Translations under genes and position numbers: made by a program | Shown here: piece after piece, positions 46,560-58,027 of the stretch | Numbering within the stretch: the stretch's first letter is position 1 | Layout: each line of letters starts with the position of its first letter | DNA from: Gigaspora rosea | Taxonomy: Eukaryota; Glomeromycota; Glomeromycetes; Diversisporales; Gigasporaceae | Assembly: GCA_003550325.1 (NCBI GenBank) | Contig: QKWP01000438.1 | Coordinates: 249,410 to 313,409 of the forward strand | Length of the DNA: 64,000 bases | Reading direction: 5' to 3' | The notes under the pieces: generated by a model | Told to the model about the DNA's origin: nothing | Databases searched by the model: none | Seen by the model: only the letters and a program-made list of their open reading frames with translations

Positions 46560-46901
46560 AGTTTCGTAGAAATTGGACTAAATTGGAGGCAAAAATTAGC
46601 CAAATGATTTTTGGTAATATCAATATAAATGAAAACCAATAAATAACAACTAAACCAGTTTTCTTATCTGAATTAGTTCGTAAAATTATAGTAATTTCTT
46701 CATGGTGGTACCTTCGTGAAATGGCTGTTGAAATTTAACAAGCCAAAAGTGCCGAAAAAGTAACAGAATTCCAAGTTATTTGTGGACTTACGTTATTTTA
46801 TAACAGAATTTACTAGTAAAAATGTATGCCTAGTAAATGTTAAGCAGAATGTGGTTTACTCGGATCAGTCTCTACACTATATTTATATAATGACAAAAGT
46901 G
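46560..46901. repeat. Left part of a dispersed repeat, inverted match to 62,590-62,920
   Basis: GGAGGCAAAAATTAGCCAAA, GAAAACCAATAAATAACA, GTTATTTGTGGACTTACGTT and CTCGGATCAGTCTCTACAC have close reverse-complement matches at 62,590-62,920. The part at about 46,590-46,635 corresponds to the last codons of the RING-like pseudogene at 62,869. The repeat resumes at 47,521 after the SINE. Confidence 0.75.
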
Positions 46902-46915
46902 AAATTTCAGGGCTG

Positions 46916-47506
46916 GAGACCCTGGGTCGGATAGCGCAGTGGTTAGTGCTCCGGGGTCGCATTCGCAAGGTCGCCGGTTCGAGTCTAGTGGATGACAAAA
47001 ACTGTGTTGGGACCACGAATGGTCAGGATCTACATCGAGGATTCACATTTCTTTCCATTTACGGATATGGTACTACAGTGATAAGAGCTATGTAACATAG
47101 CCACAAAGGTCATGCGGTGTCCAGAAAAGGAAAAAAATCTGACAAGAAACGTCGTAAACATAAGGGATATCTATGATAAAAGGAAAATCGAGAAACAGAT
47201 AAGGGGTACCTGACGATACCGCACTGACCGAATATGGAAAGTGTTCTTGGGGCATATGAAAAACTGCTGACCTATATAGCAGCACCAGCGGACATTGACG
47301 ACCTTAAAGCTACCTAAGATCTGTGAGGTACAGGGCACCAGGGTGTGATGGGCTTGCTAGATTACACTAGGATAAACGGACGAAAGGAGGGAGGTATAGG
47401 TTAATTAGGATAGAAACCCCTAATGTAATGTAACGTAAGACCTTTGAAATTTGAATAAAGAGCGCCACCCACGCCCCTAGCAATAGATCTAGGGTTTAAT
47501 AAAAAA
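46916..47506 (+). mobile_element. tRNA-derived SINE
   Basis: Carries RNA polymerase III internal promoter boxes: box A TAGCGCAGTGG (46,932-46,942) and box B GGTTCGAGTCT (46,976-46,986), spaced as in a tRNA. A tRNA-unrelated body of about 500 bp follows and ends in TTTAATAAAAAAA. It is flanked by perfect 14-bp direct repeats AAATTTCAGGGCTG at 46,902-46,915 and 47,507-47,520, the target duplication left by LINE-mediated insertion. It has no ORF. The head is not a functional tRNA gene: the acceptor stem does not pair. Confidence 0.85.
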
Positions 47507-47520
47507 AAATTTCAGGGCTG

Positions 47521-47545
47521 TCCTTCATGTGTTACCTTATGACGT
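47521..47545. repeat. Right remainder of the repeat split by the SINE
   Basis: TCCTTCATGTGTTACCTTAT matches, inverted, ATAAGGTAACACATGAAGAA at 62,594-62,613. It therefore continues the repeat that stops at 46,901. Confidence 0.7.
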
Positions 47546-47707
47546 TAATATGTTTTTATATATAAAATCTTGTGTAACTATACATGCATATAGAGATTTC
47601 GGTCATGCTTAGTCTCAGTGTTGTTACTCAGTTCGGACACTGATTCGGATCGGACCGGACCGGACTGGACTCGGACCAGCTACATCATGTCCGTCGGACA
47701 GTATATT

Positions 47708-48123
47708 ACAGTGATTTTTTGTGTTTCACATAATACCACAGAATTCACATATATCACATAATTTGGTGTATATCACCGCAGAATAGCACATAATGTGGCA
47801 ATTTATAGAATTGGCACATAATTTGGCAATTTATTGGCAAGTCGATAGATAAATTCTACAGATCTGGTATCTACTCGACGTAGAATTTAAATGAACTCAA
47901 ATTACGAGCAAGGTCATGAAAACTTTTTCAAAACAAAACCGGAAAGTTCCGAAAATTTATGTCACAAAATCGCATATAAATTTGGTAAGCATGCCACAGA
48001 ATCGCACATAATTTGGTCAAGTTACCGCAGAATCGCGCATAATTTGGCAAATATGGTTCACGTCGCATAATTTAAATTTTTGTCACCACATAATTTTGGT
48101 TTTGTCACCGCAGAAAATCACTG
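47708..48123. mobile_element. MITE with ACAGTGATTTT ends and CATAATTTGG words
   Basis: ACAGTGATTTTTTGTG (47,708) pairs with the CAGAAAATCACTGT end (48,123). The interior repeats CGCACATAATTTGG-type words many times and includes ATTACGAGCAAGGTCATG, a word shared with the GGGTGTCC family, so the two families are related. A diverged relative lies near 19,700-19,910. Confidence 0.7.
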
Positions 48124-48364
48124 TCCCCGGTTTGAGTTAGCTTATTATAGCGGTGCCAATCGGTAAATTCTCACGCCAGAAGATGCCGTCAGAAATCGAA
48201 TTTCGACTATTACAAATCATCCAAATCAGTTTAAATGATTTACCAATAAATATACTAAGTTCATATGTCGTTATTATTTCTACTTGTCCTCTTTAGATTT
48301 TCTATTTATATCAGCAGAATACATGAATTGTACGTAATGCAGTAATGGTAAATAAGCATTTTTT

Positions 48365-48600
48365 TGTAAAATTATTAAATGTTCTTTACACTCACTCACT
48401 GAATAGAATGATTAATACGAATAAAATTATTTGTATGTAATAGTAAAGAAGTAAATATTTATGTTCTATGTTTTGTGAACTTATTTTGCAGTTTTTATGT
48501 AGTAAAATTATAAAATGTTCTTTATACTTACAGACTAAAATTAATGCAAATAAAAGTGATTTGTACGGAATGGTAAATAAGTATTTATGTCTTATTTTTC
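48365..48600 (-). repeat. Two tandem units resembling the kinase-gene microexon units
   Basis: Two about-130-bp direct copies share AAATGTTCTTTA and ATTTATGT words. On the minus strand each has the signature AG, three bases, GTRAGT, TATAAAG/TGTAAAG: TTTTAG-TCT-GTAAGTATAAAG (about 48,524-48,540) and TTCAG-TGA-GTGAGTGTAAAG. No neighbouring coding exon was recognised. Confidence 0.5.
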
Positions 48601-48832
48601 GAATTGGGTTTGCTTTTTTTATACAATAAAGAGAGTTAAGAATTCTAAATTGTGTTTTAAACAACTCAAGCGCCTAGTTTTTTGAGATGCAGTCGACAAA
48701 TCGAAAAGATGGCTAAGCAAGGATGCAATGCTGCCAGTCATGCGAATAACAGCTAAGTATAGATCATGCACCAGCCAACGCAACTCCGGGCAGTGCAGCA
48801 ACGCTAGCATCATAAGAAAATAAATTACAGCT

Positions 48833-49052
48833 ATAATCACAAATTCTGGGACGTCTAAAAATTTTCTCGTTTCCCAGAATTTTTTCTGTTTCGTCCGGTA
48901 AATTACTAACTCTCTGGAAACTACATGATTGTTTCTGAATTGAAGATTTGAAATAGCGATGTAAATTCTGGAAAGTTTGGTAATTTACCGGAGAAACAAA
49001 AAAAATTCTGAGAAACAAGAAAATTTTTAGATGTCCCAGAATTTATGATAAT
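48833..49052. mobile_element. Foldback MITE, 75-bp arms
   Basis: ATAATCACAAATTCTGGGAC at the left is mirrored by GTCCCAGAATTTATGATAAT at the right; TAAAAATTTTCTCGTTTC and the TTCGTCCGGTAAATTAC arm also pair. The loop is about 60 bp, non-coding. Confidence 0.8.
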
Positions 49053-50276
49053 GACCATAAATACTGACATGGCTTTCTATCAACTTCATATTCAGTAATT
49101 ATGAGGTAACGGCATCACAACAAGGATCAGCATTATAAGAATATACAAAAGTTCTTCTATTAGCTTCTGGATCCAGTGATTATGAGAAAATTATGAGAAA
49201 ATCGCCAGCCCCAAGCAAGATCCACTAAGGCATAGCTAAGTATAAAAGTATATATAATATGCAATTACATACGTGTTCAACATCTAATTGAATTGCCAAA
49301 ACATTCCGTTTGTGACCCTGTTTCACCCTCCCATAGAAATATGCCGCTTGTAATACTACTATCCAATTCGAAAAAAAAGTAATCAATCACAACTGATGTA
49401 TGCATTCTTTAAATAAAACTAGGTGTTACCGTTGCTTTGAATTAATATATAATTTTTGTTGTATAAATTATAAATTAACAAAAATAAGGGAAAATTAATA
49501 GAATAGATGGGCGGTTAGTGGTTTAATGATATTTATTTTGAAAAGTAAAAATAAAAAAGAAACATTTTAAATACTCATATTGATAAAGTTTTATTATTCA
49601 ATTAATGTCGTGGATTATAATGAAATTGGATTAGAATGAGATGAGGGTTTCTATTTGATCCTTTAAAACCCACCTATACTTGTTTATATAAAATCTACTC
49701 TAAAACTAACTTTAATCCTAAAAAATGCACTTCAAAAATTCTTATTTTCAGTGGTCATCACTAAAATAAATACGTACCTGATCTTCAATGTGTCTGTGTC
49801 ATAATATGTCTGTGTCTGACAATTATTGCACGGACGATGTCCGATGACAATCAATTTACTCAGACATAATTCGGTCACAGACATCGGACAATGTCCAAAA
49901 ATGTCCGGTCTTCCAAAATAGCTCGGACAATCAGATTGTTGTACGCGTGCATTTTTTATAATCTCTGATCAAACATGTGATTTTGAATACAGTAATAATA
50001 TCGTAATAACAATCCCAACATAACTATATTTCTCGAAGTTGACTCTGCATTTGGAAATTTTGTTGTAGTTATACAAAAAATTATATATATTTTTATTATA
50101 TGTCATTCGCGTGGTAATGTGATACAGTATCGACTCAAATTTTTTCTAAGACTATTATTTCAGAAGAAACAGCGCTTATGGCCTGCTTTCTGATACCACA
50201 CCCGTAACCGCTTTTTAAAAAAGGGCAATTTCATTACAATATTAAACATAGACTTCAGAGAGAATACATTGTACAA
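49053..50276. other. Intergenic with repeat scraps
   Basis: 49,665-49,750 is a diverged partial copy of the 3,985 element (CCTATACTTGTTTATATAAA, CTAAAACTAACTTTAATCC). 49,790-49,940 is rich in TGTCTG/CGGACA words in both orientations, like the CGGAC run at 47,630-47,680. No gene. Confidence 0.5.
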
Positions 50277-50588
50277 TGCGTGGAATAGCTAAAATTTTCG
50301 AGCAAATTTCTGGAAAAAAATACACAAATCACGATTATGTATGTTATTGCGAATACTTTCATCAGACAGATTTTTACAGTAACTGAATCAGAATTTGACA
50401 GATTTTTGGATCAATGTTTAACTGATGGATGTACACGTCATGCATTAAAAATAATTAAAAATATTTATATCGATATTTGGCACGAGTTAATTGACCGACT
50501 TTGGTTAGGTACTGTAATTTCAGCCGGGGTGCCCCGGTTGAAAAATGAAAATTGTCAATTTCTGCTTGTGTCCCGTCTCACAAATTAG
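50277..50588 (+). pseudogene. Frameshifted hypothetical ORF pair
   Basis: A frame starting MRGIAKIFEQISGKKYTNHD at 50,277 runs to a stop after FYSN. An overlapping frame from 50,337 continues with TVTESEFDRFLDQCLTDGCT and ALKIIKNIYIDIWHELIDRL. One frame change would join them, so this looks like a single short decayed gene. No family recognised. Confidence 0.3.
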
Positions 50589-50740
50589 TTATGCATAACT
50601 AGCCAGTATTCTTTTTCAGTACCACATTTTATATTTATAAGATATGAGTAATATGTATATTTTATTATATATGTTAGCAGTATAAATGGTAATGTTTTTT
50701 GATTTTATGTTGCATTTAGTAATAATCTTGTGTCGTAAAA

Positions 50741-51390
50741 GTAGAGGTTGTACCTGAAATAAATTTCAAATTCCGGATAACCCGCCCGTTTACCAGACTA
50801 TTACCGGGTCACAAACTGGATTGTTTTAAAAAATCTGGATTACCTGGTTGACCCGTTGACCCGGTTTGTTTGATTGGCTAATGCAAAATTGAGGTAGCTC
50901 TTAAGGGTATGTAATTTTTTTAGAGGTTGCACCCGTTAAAAAATTTAAGCTCCGGGTTACTCACTGTTTACAACATTATAAACTGGGTCATCTTAATAAT
51001 CTGGGTAAACCGTTTTTTTGATTGATTGATGCAAAATCATAAATTCTCTTATATGCATTTTTTTAAAAAACTACGTATAATGATAATGGTAACTGATAAA
51101 TTTATTAATTTTTATATCAGGTGCCCCGAGAATCATGATAATAGCTGTAACATAATCAGTTTATTCTCAAACGGCTAGAGGCCGTCAGAAAATAAACTGG
51201 GTTTAAATAATAAAATTTAAAATGACCTCACTCCCAACAGACATACGTACTGTACATACGTTTGTACATCATATTATCATGCTTATGGATAATTAATTCG
51301 GGTCACCTGGTTAACGATAGCTATGACCCGGTTGACAGGTGTTAACCGGGTTACCCGGGTAACACTTATACGGGTACAAGCTCTACGTAA
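50741..51390. mobile_element. Element with GTAGAGNTTGTACC ends and CCGGGT words
   Basis: GTAGAGGTTGTACC (50,741) and GGGTACAAGCTCTAC (51,376-51,390) are inverted ends. The interior is full of CCGGGTTAACC-like words (ACCCGGTT, GGGTTACCCGGGTAAC) and has one direct duplication: 50,741-50,915 and about 50,930-51,050 share AGGTTG(T/C)ACC, TTCAA(A/G)-CTCCGG and GATTG-TGATGCAAAAT. Non-coding. Confidence 0.6.
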
Positions 51391-52085
51391 AAGTTATTAG
51401 TATAGGTTAATTTGTATAGAATAAAGTGTATATTAAAAATATATATAATGATGTGTGTATGTGGTTACTAGTGTTAGTAGTTGAATCTGGTATGATAGAT
51501 TACTTGAAGTGATGGCACATAATTTGATTTAAGGTTTGGAGTTCTTTATTGCACATAGGTTTTCTAATATATAGTAATTTGTATTCAAAAACTTTTATGC
51601 TTTATATTATAGAAAGTATAGAAAGTATGAAAGTAATAGCTAATTAAATTTCAGATTTAAAAATATTTAAGTTGCATTATAAATAATTTTATTTACTACA
51701 AGTATAAATAAAATGCTATTAGTATCCTTGGTAAAGGCCAAAATTTAAAATCTATTTTTTGAAATAATTTTCCAAAAACTAACACTTATACTACAAATAA
51801 ATATAAGAGTGTTATTTTGAATTTTGGTTCAAATCAACAGTATTTATTATATCAATTCAAATAACCTTAATTTATTGAATTAAATATATTGGCAAGAGTT
51901 AGATTAGCACAAATAAAAAGATAAAAAGAGATAAATAAATTATTTTAGATACTTCAATTAAAAAGAATATATATGACTTATTATATGGTAAAAGTATGCT
52001 AGTAAGCCAAAAGTGCTAAAAAATATTTTTGAAAAAAATTTTTTTACAAATTATATTTGATATTCTAATGATATAAAGTAGATAA
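51391..52085. other. AT-rich intergenic stretch
   Basis: No gene or clear element seen; long A/T runs and isolated short ORFs only. Confidence 0.4.
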
Positions 52086-52810
52086 GGTGAAGATGGTTTG
52101 TATTAGGATAGAATGTTGTAATATCTATTATTGGTATTGTAAAAATTTAGTAAAATTTGTATGTTATTCTAGTAACAATAAAAGGTGAGTTAGTTGTATT
52201 GGAAGTATTATTTATTACTATAAAAAAATTTGTTACAAACTTACTTGTATATAATACATAATTAAGATTGTTAATTTAGATTGAAATTGTGATTTTTATT
52301 ATGAATTACTAAAAAAATCTTGTTTTAAAAACCTCTTATTATTTAGTAACTACAGAATATAAATCAATTTGCATTAAGAATATTATTAGTTATTATAAAA
52401 AATTTTATTACAAAACTTTCTTATTATTATAAATTAGCTATTGTAGTTTATATAGTTTTACTATAAAAAATTTACTACAGAACCAATGATATATATATAA
52501 TTATAGAATTAGCTATTGTGGTTTATATAAAAAATTAATGCAAAACTTGGTAATAATAAAAAAGATAAGTTAAAATTATTGTAATTTTTATCATAAATTA
52601 CTTAAAAAATTTGGTTACAAACCTACCCAACAGATCATATATTTTAAGATTAAGTTTGTATTAAAATTATTATAGTTTCTATGAATTACTGTAAAATTTT
52701 TATACCAAACTTGTTTGCTATTCTAATAATTAGTTAGAATAAGTTAGTTTGTATTGGAATTATTTTTATCATGAGCTACTAGTAAAACTTTACTATTTTG
52801 AACATATATT
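52086..52810. repeat. Imperfect tandem array, about 105-120 bp unit
   Basis: About six diverged copies of a unit with GTTAGTTTGTATTGGAATTA, TTTTTATTATGAATTACT, AAAAAATTTGTTACAAACTT and TTGTTATTCTAATAATA. The word GTTACAAACTTACTT resembles a donor in reverse, but no regular AG-N3-GT signature is found, so this is not another microexon array. Confidence 0.55.
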
Positions 52811-53845
52811 TTAGTTAATTTAATATTAAAGATACAAAATGCACATAATGATTTTTTTTATAAGTGCTATTTTGAAAATAAATAGCATTTACTATGTTAA
52901 TTATAAATCAAAAAAATAAATAAGATTCTTTGGTTTTAATTTCAATTATTTAATTTATGATTTTGACAGAAATAAATATATTTTATTTTCAAATGAGATT
53001 TGTATTAACTTTATTCTATTTTTTGATAAATTTGAAATAATTTATTTATGGAAGTCTCTAAATACTCCCATTTATTTTCCAATTTCAAAATTTTTGATAT
53101 ACAAAATATTTTTTATTATAATTATTTAGGTTTATTCTTATGAACAAATTTATTATAATCAGTTTTTTCTTTCTATGATTATAAAAGAGAAAATAAAAAT
53201 CAGCATTTTCATAAAATCATTATAATTAATTTAATAAAAATTGCATCATAAATTTTTTTTATTTAATATACAGTGAATTTGTAATATTTATAAATATTTA
53301 TATTCCTTCAATTGCTAAAAAATCATGTACTAATAATATGAGTTTCAATTTTCTTTTTTTTTAATTTTAATTAATTAAAAAAATTTTACCTTTAATATAA
53401 TGCTTTAATTTCTAGTAAGGTATTTTAAAAAAATTCTTGTGCAAAAACTATTTTGGTTAAATATTTTTTTTTGATATTTTTATAAAATCAGGCTAATTAT
53501 ATTATCAGAATTTTTTAGTGTGTTTTAAATTTTGTAATATTTGCCTTTTTTAGTATCTGGTTTTGGTATTTTTAGTACTTGATTTTTTTAGAATGGTATA
53601 TTAATCAAAGATTAATCAAATTTAATTTTATAAAAATATAAGTTCGAGTGGATAGTATTATATAACAGGTAAAATTTTTAATATATTTATATAAATCACT
53701 AATCTGAATTTTGATGATTTATAATGAATATCTTTTTTTATAAATATTGATATTCTTATGAAATCATCTAGTCAGATTTATTTTTTTTAATATTTAAACA
53801 ACATAAGTTCACATGGAGAGTAGGTGGAGAGATATTCTGTATCCA
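52811..53845. other. AT-rich intergenic stretch
   Basis: No gene seen; extremely AT-rich with many short homopolymers. Confidence 0.4.
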
Positions 53846-53849
53846 ATCT

Positions 53850-54415
53850 AAATCTATATTTAAATTTAATTCGTAATCTGTGAGTAAGGGAAAGGATTTG
53901 ATTAGTGATCAGCAGGGTGCATATTATAATCATAACAATTAATACCCATAATCTGGAGCCATTTTTTAATTTTCTCGATTTCTGCAAAGCTAACATTTTT
54001 TGTGTTTCTATAAAAATTGTAAAGGCGATTTTTCTCTTGGTGAATTTATTAAAATTGACCAAATGGGCGTGAGATATTATCATTTTATCTTCACGATCCT
54101 ATGAAATTTTCTTTGCAGATTTGTAAAGAAATTTCATATGATCGTGAAGATAAAATGATAATATCTCACAGTCCATTGTATCAATTTTGATGAAGTCGCC
54201 ACTTTTAGGATGAGGAAAATCGGCTTTACAATTTTTATAGAAACACAAAAGATGTTAGCTTTGCAGAAATCGTAAAAATTTAAAAATGGCTCCAGATTAT
54301 GGGTATTAATTGTTTTGATTATAATATGCACCCCGCTGATTACTAATCAAATCCTTTCCCTTACTCATGGATTATAAATTAAATTTAAAACTAAAACTAA
54401 AACTAAATCTATTAG
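53850..54415. mobile_element. Long foldback element, about 250-bp arms
   Basis: Left arm 53,850-54,107 and right arm 54,124-54,415 are inverted copies: CTGTGAGTAAGGGAAAGGAT versus ATCCTTTCCCTTACTCATGG, and GATCGTGAAGATAAAATGAT versus its complement. The centre is about 15 bp (TTGCAGATTTGTAAA region). If transcribed it would give a long double-stranded hairpin RNA. Frames on both arms are mirror images and not genes. Confidence 0.85.
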
Positions 54416-54558
54416 AAATCTATTTAGAAATAGAGTATTAAAAAAATGAAAAGAATTTTTTCCTAATTTGTTTAAAAAAATTTAACAAAAAAGATTAATC
54501 TTAGAACCAGAACCTTTACGAAAATTACTATATTCTTACTATTTTTTACTATTTGTAT

Positions 54559-55175
54559 TATGGTGCCAGTGGCTTTAAACCTCTAATCACGTGACTTTGT
54601 TCACTTTTGTTTAAAAGTCATGTGATATAAGTATATCCAATCAAAAATGCGCAGTTGGCTTGTTTTTTTTTTTTTTTTTTAGGGAGCGACTTTTACTTTT
54701 TATCTAAAAAGTATTTTTATTTTTTAAAAAGAAATAGAAATTTTATTGATTTATTTTTTCTGTTAACTAGTAAATAATAAAAATAATAAATAGTTAAATA
54801 GTAAATAATAATAATGCCTTTCCTTTTTTTTTTTTTTTTTTAGGGAGTGACTTTTTTTTTTGAGACCAAAATTTTTTTGATAGCCCAAAAAGTTGTATCA
54901 CGTGACTATAGTGCTGCATTCTGATTGGGTTAAATTAAAAAACATATACATTCACATTTTTACAATTTACTAATAAATTGATAAATTTTCAATTTTTAAA
55001 AGCCTACTGCTCTACCAGTTTAGCTTTAAATTAAAATTTAAACCACAAGTTTTATTCTTTAGGTTATAAAAAACAAAACTTGTGAATTAGTTTTACATTT
55101 TATAAATTTTTGAAAGAGGAGTAGTATTTTTTGTAAAGCTATTTTTTATGGAGATTTAAAGCCACTGGCACCATA
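54559..55175. mobile_element. Element with TATGGTGCCAGTGGCTTTAAA ends
   Basis: TATGGTGCCAGTGGCTTTAA (54,559) and TTAAAGCCACTGGCACCATA (to 55,175) are perfect inverted ends. The interior has two direct copies of a long T run followed by AGGGAG(C/T)GACTTTT at about 54,663 and 54,824, and no ORF. The right half recurs at 34,620-34,882. Confidence 0.8.
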
Positions 55176-55379
55176 CCACTTTATATACCCAAAGCATTCT
55201 CAATTGGGAAAAAAAGACCAAACAAAATATAGTAAGTATAATTTATATGAGATAATAATAAATCACAAGATGATCAGCCAAACAAATTTCAGATTTTTTT
55301 CTTTAGCTAGATAAGCATAACAGGAATTCAGAAAAATAATTACGAATAAAATGCACATACAAAAAAAATATATTATATT

Positions 55380-55605
55380 TCTGATAGTAGAGTCTGGACA
55401 AGCTTGTCTGAGCTCGTTAAAATTTGAGCAGAAGTTGGATCAGCATCCAGTTAAATTTATTTTCCGAAACCTATATTTTCCTGATAGATGTGCATATAAG
55501 CTCAGATTAAATTTATCTTCTGAAATAACTGTGCATATGACTAGATTATTTTTTTTGATAGTAGAGTCTGGACAAGCTTGTCTGAGCTCATCAAACTGCG
55601 CAAAA
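55380..55605. repeat. Direct repeat GATAGTAGAGTCTGGACAAG
   Basis: GATAGTAGAGTCTGGACAAG followed by CTTGTCTGAGCTC occurs at about 55,383 and 55,557, with a diverged third copy (GGCTAGACATGCTTGTCCG) at 56,350. The word contains the palindrome GACAAGCTTGTC. The spacing and tRNA-like GTCTGGACAAG words could point to a small retroposon, but pol III boxes are not clear. Confidence 0.5.
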
Positions 55606-55778
55606 AAATAAATATATTATATGATGTAATACAGTATAATTTATAGTGCAGTACTTTACATTGTTATAGAATAAGTTGTAGTTAATTTTGGTAGAAATTA
55701 GTTAAGAAATTAGAACTAAATAAGGAAATTTTGTAATAACTGTATTTAGTAATAGTGATATGTGAAATTGATGTGCAA

Positions 55779-55950
55779 TGACACTCAATGACGCTTAGCG
55801 ATGCTTAACGATGCTTAGCAACACTTAACGACGCTTAGTGACGCTTAACGATGCTTAGTGACACTTAACGACGCTTAGCGACACTTAACAACGCTTAGTG
55901 ATGCTTAATGATGCTTAGCGACGCTTAACGACGCTTAGCGACACTTAGCT
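55779..55950. repeat. 10-bp minisatellite
   Basis: About 17 imperfect units of the type ACGCTTAGCG / ATGCTTAACG alternate, giving a 20-bp higher-order period (ACGACGCTTAGCGACACTTA). It is markedly GC-richer than its surroundings. No coding value: every frame is short. Confidence 0.85.
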
Positions 55951-56312
55951 CAATAGATATATAAACCCATCTTATTTCCCTTAGTTTTAGGAGATCCAGA
56001 CATTGTATTTTATCTTTATCTTGATATTTATTATCCTCCTCTCTTATTATTAATAAACTCTTGGGATTTTTAAGGAACAGACACCTTGGAATAGCCCTCT
56101 TGTTAAATTAATAAACTATCTATTATCTCTTGTTGTTTATATATCGAACTGCCTTAGAGAAGTGTATAGTTTCTTACAGACATAAAAGAAACTATACTTC
56201 CCTCTTGCACACCGCTTCACGCCCAAAGTAAGAGACCTCAGGAGCCGTGTGATTGTTACTTTATCGGAATTAAAAAAGGCTTCCGGTACTGTAACAACAT
56301 ATTTTATAAAAT
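55951..56312 (+). mobile_element. Possible solo LTR fragment
   Basis: Directly after the minisatellite comes a promoter-like ATATATAAACCC, then pyrimidine-rich DNA with AATAAA and TTAATAAACT signals, ending in CCGGTACTGTAACAACA. The order TATA, poly(A) signal and a CA end fits an LTR, but the paired 5' border and target duplication were not found. Low certainty. Confidence 0.3.
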
Positions 56313-56429
56313 TATTACTTATACACAAAGCAAAAAAAATGATGGCTGAGGCTAGACATGCTTGTCCGAGCTCGTCAAACTTTATGCATTAAGATTTCAG
56401 CTATTACACATCTGCAGTTAAATTTAAGA

Positions 56430-57157
56430 TGAATGATGAGGAATAGATCTAATCCAGGCTATTTTTCTTTACCAATGCTATTAAAAAGCTTGTAAATCTT
56501 TTCAGATCTCTCTGTCCTTTTTTACAAAGCTTTATCAGTGCATTTTGTCTTAGGAATCGCCACCCTAACCTTTTTTTTAACTATCACTTCAGATCCATCC
56601 TTGCCAAATTTGGGGTTTAATTTCTTGTATCATTTAAATACAGCTTTTCCAAAATTAAAATAACTAAAAATAAGACTTTATTTTTAGTTTTAGCATGATT
56701 AATCCTTTCAGAGAATTGTAAAAAGTTCTTGTGCTTCTACTTGTTTCTTTCAAACTGCTACCACCATCAGGAATATAAGTTAATAATTCTTCAATAAGTT
56801 GTTTTATTGTGCTTGATACCTTCTTCCTGACAGTTTTTTCGCTTTTTTGCTAGACGATTTTTCGGTAGTTGCAGAAAATTCTCTAGAACATTTTTTTTGG
56901 GTAGTCTCATTAAGTAAGAGTAATAATGGTGATAAATTCATTGGTGAACTTAACCCAAGTTTATTGCCTAACATATCTGCAATAGCTGAAGTTCCCACTA
57001 AACTAAGAGGATTCAGAAAACCTTCATTCAGATATTCTGGATCAACAATTTTGTCGCAATTAGAAATAGAGCATTTGTTTTCTTTCATAAGTAAAAAATT
57101 TTTTTCAATACAGTTTCTAATGCATATAACCATATGGAAGTATTGTAAATGATTCAA
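56430..57157 (-). pseudogene. Broken relative of the 41,759-43,125 family
   Basis: The minus-strand 117-aa frame from 57,157 (NKCSISNCDKIVDPEYLNEG ... KKAKKLSGRRYQ) is followed, across frameshifts, by VRKKVSSTIKQLIEELLTYI, SLKETSRSTRTFYNSLKGL and LIKLCKKGQRDLKRFTSFLI. The last matches the KIYKLFNGIG region of the intact gene in position and character. Multiple frame changes and stops show decay. Family link by resemblance only. Confidence 0.4.
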
Positions 57158-57367
57158 AGTTAACTATTAAAATTTATTATTACATATTTTACATAGTGGC
57201 AATAGTGTGGCAATTCTGTAACTTTGGTATTTTGTACCACATCATAGTTTGTTTTTTTTTAAAATATTAAAAGCGAAGTTTTGGAGATTAGCAGGAGACA
57301 TAATAATGAGGAGATACAAAATAAGTTTCATAACAAAATTTTTTTATACTTAGCTTGTATATATTGC

Positions 57368-58027
57368 ACTGGTCAAAATTTTTTAATATGATAGGCCGAT
57401 ATTGAGAAGATTATAGGCAATATGTAACAAACCAAACATTATAAAATCGGGTAAAAGATATTCGACTAATTAATATAACCATATAAATATCTGCCATCCG
57501 ATATCTTGTTGACATATTAATTTTTTAAAATATAAACCAAAAAAATGCCAATATTATTAAGGTTGATATAACAACTAAATATCGGCTTATGATATAAACC
57601 GATATTCTAATGAACAACTACATTATGAGAAGATATAATACTAAGTAGTTAAACCGCTAATTATAATCAAAATTTATACTGATATTTTATTATTTTACGT
57701 TGATATATAACGATAAATTAGTGATATTATATACTTCTTAATGATATATTACAGATTCTATTAATTTATTTTTTTAAACTAAATTTAAGCCGATATTTGG
57801 TTGATTGATTTATTTTTCTTTTTCGTTTTCTGATATATTTCTGATTATATATATTAATAGAAGATATTTTACTGATTTTAGTAATCGACCAGTTTATAAA
57901 AATAGGACGTAATTCGGTTATTTACTCATAATAAATTATTTTGATAATATATGATTTATACAAATATTTATTAATAATATGTTATATATTTATTAATTAT
58001 ATATTAATCAATAAACTATCGGTCTAA
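57368..58027. mobile_element. Terminal and subterminal region of the Tnp2-like transposon
   Basis: A CACTGGTCAAAATTTTTTAA word at 57,368 has the CACTR start typical of CACTA-group termini. Downstream, CCGATAT or ATATCGG words recur (about 57,396, 57,497, 57,582, 57,596, 57,789), as expected for subterminal transposase-binding repeats. The matching far end beyond 61,411 was not identified. Confidence 0.45.

Noticed and set aside
46922..46990. Functional tRNA gene
   Set aside because: Boxes A and B are present, but the acceptor stem ends do not pair and the sequence continues into a 500-bp body with target duplications. It is the head of a SINE.
52086..52810. A second microexon array
   Set aside because: The repeats contain ACTTACTT words, but the AG-N3-GT signature does not recur at fixed places on either strand.
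53787..54331. Two similar ORFs on the minus strand
   Set aside because: They are mirror translations of the two arms of one foldback element.
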